Shown here piece by piece: positions 6,156 to 7,085 of a DNA stretch of 7,085 bases. Both the position numbers and the translations under genes were made by a program. Each line of letters opens with the position of its first letter. Positions within the stretch are counted from its first letter, which is position 1. Origin of the DNA: Bacillota bacterium (lineage in GTDB: Bacteria > Bacillota_I > Bacilli_A > RF39 > UBA660). Location of the stretch: positions 1 through 7,085 of the forward strand of contig JAGZRP010000037.1 in the NCBI GenBank assembly GCA_018381595.1, written 5' to 3'. Under the pieces are notes generated by a model that was given only the letters and a program-made list of their open reading frames with translations, searched no databases and was not told where the DNA came from.

Positions 6156-7085
6156 TTTACAAGAAAAGTAGTTTCATCTAGAAACTGAAAATCCGTTTGA
6201 TATTTGATTTGGCGGACTAAACGAAAAAGAGCATCGTCTTTTGCTTTACATTCTAACATGATATCTACATCTTGCCCGAAGGGTTTTAATATGTCCAAAA
6301 ACTCAAGAAAAGAATCAATTTCAATATAATCACTATGACTACGGAATTCCTTTTTATTTTTAGGACTTGAAAAATGAATTTTAGGATTGAGTCCTGTATG
6401 CTCCCATGTTTTAAAAATGCGTGGAAGATAATCTTCTAATACTTCATCATCATGATTACATCTATAGTGATGATAGTCTAACACGAAAGGGATATTCAGT
6501 TTCTCACAAAGTGATAAAATATCAGTGATTGTAAATACTTTATCATCATTTTCTAAAATAATTTCTTGTTTGATATCATCTGGCAATTTTTGAAACTGAT
6601 GAATGAATCGAATCATTGATTGCTTCTTTCCAAATGTAGAACTTCCACCATGAATAATCATTCGACATTCTAATCCCATGGAATGAAATAATTGATGATG
6701 GAATTCTAAAATACGACGACTTGCTTCAATCACTTCTTGTTTGGTACTATTTAAGACACAAAACTGATCAGGATGACTGTCGACTCTCATGTGATTTTTT
6801 TGAATGATTTCTCCAATTTCTAAAAATTCTTTTTGATAAAGTTTTGGGTAATCAAATAACACATCTTCTTTGGTTGCAAGAGGAATTAAATTTTGACTGA
6901 GACGATAAAAAGAAATATCATTTTGTAGATTATAGTGTAAGACATTTTTTAAGTTTTTAAAATTAGAACGAATGACTTTATCTAATTTTTCCATTCCCAG
7001 TTCAGGCCCAAGTTTTGTATAGTTAGTATAAGTAAGGGTACTGGAATAAGTGATATTTGGAATGGTAATGGGAGTACCAACATAG
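6152..7085 (-). CDS. uvsE: UV damage endonuclease UvsE/UvdE, N-terminus cut by window edge
   Basis: Metal-dependent TIM-barrel endonuclease that nicks DNA 5' to UV photoproducts and other lesions, starting excision repair independent of UvrABC. The frame stays open to the right edge, giving 310 visible residues. The segment before the ATG at 6994, YVGTPITIPN then ITYSSTLTYTNYTKLG, is the family N-terminus, so only about 5 residues are missing and 6994 is an internal Met. Numbering from that Met, the visible metal or active-site residues are HPDQF (His74), IHGG (His115), LENDD (Glu148), LDYHH (Asp173, His176), KIH (Lys205, the lysine modified in the Thermus enzyme, and His207), SHSDYI (His220) and MLECK (Glu248). 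The position matching Thermus thermophilus His69 is Lys42 (LIPLATKED), an unusual loss of a ligand. The probing-finger Tyr105 is Phe78, as in B. subtilis from memory. It is convergent with the ASCH gene; its promoter is outside the window. Confidence 0.95.
   Translation of the reverse strand, partial: YVGTPITIPNITYSSTLTYTNYTKLGPELGMEKLDKVIRSNFKNLKNVLHYNLQNDISFYRLSQNLIPLATKEDVLFDYPKLYQKEFLEIGEIIQKNHMRVDSHPDQFCVLNSTKQEVIEASRRILEFHHQLFHSMGLECRMIIHGGSSTFGKKQSMIRFIHQFQKLPDDIKQEIILENDDKVFTITDILSLCEKLNIPFVLDYHHYRCNHDDEVLEDYLPRIFKTWEHTGLNPKIHFSSPKNKKEFRSHSDYIEIDSFLEFLDILKPFGQDVDIMLECKAKDDALFRLVRQIKYQTDFQFLDETTFLVK

Noticed and set aside
1..7085. Mycoplasma-type genetic code (TGA = Trp)
   Set aside because: All genes reach family length with TGG for Trp and no in-frame TGA, so standard code 11 fits. 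None of the six stops is TGA, but six genes are too few to draw a conclusion.
1..7085. CRISPR array, tRNA, insertion sequence or attachment site
   Set aside because: No regularly spaced repeats, cloverleaf-compatible segments, transposase frames or terminal inverted repeats were seen on either strand.

Overview
The window is AT-rich and reads as a gut-type low-GC Firmicutes (Bacilli) chromosome, possibly an Erysipelotrichia-, RF39- or other Mollicutes-related lineage. The evidence is base composition, strong AGGAGG-type ribosome binding sites, short hairpin-plus-U terminators, and a surface protein of a style common in those uncultured lineages. Trp is encoded by TGG and all reading frames run to family length without in-frame TGA, so the standard bacterial code applies. 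Placement below phylum level is inference.

Bases 1-4083 hold a tight plus-strand cluster. It starts with the C-terminal two thirds of an oligoendopeptidase F (cut by the window edge), then a second complete pepF paralog 9 bp downstream, then dnaJ about 12 bp further on. The Shine-Dalgarno sequence of each downstream gene is built on the stop codon of the gene before it, which points to one transcript and translational coupling. A hairpin terminator follows dnaJ. The theme is protein quality control: peptide degradation plus an Hsp40 co-chaperone. No dnaK, grpE, hrcA or CIRCE element is visible, so dnaJ sits apart from its usual neighbours unless they lie upstream of the window.

Bases 4084-4270 are a regulatory intergenic region with an extended -10 promoter, a poor -35, a direct repeat just upstream of it and two small palindromes. 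It drives a GTG-started gene (4271-5581) for an exported, membrane-anchored protein. That protein has a TasA/camelysin-like N-terminal beta domain and a Cys-containing C-terminal module ending in an IRPVIYL motif, and its gene has its own terminator.

Bases 5615-6131 hold a second extended -10 promoter with a very short leader and a 150-residue ASCH (PUA-like) domain protein. It converges on a minus-strand UV damage endonuclease gene (uvsE). The two share a bidirectional hairpin terminator at about 6130-6155. The uvsE reading frame runs off the right edge of the window; its apparent ATG at 6994 is internal.

No mobile element, CRISPR array, tRNA or rRNA was seen. The most notable points are the tandem divergent pepF pair joined to dnaJ, a UvsE in which one expected metal-ligand His is Lys, and the promoter architecture of the surface-protein gene. 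I did not find a convincing new multi-gene system here.
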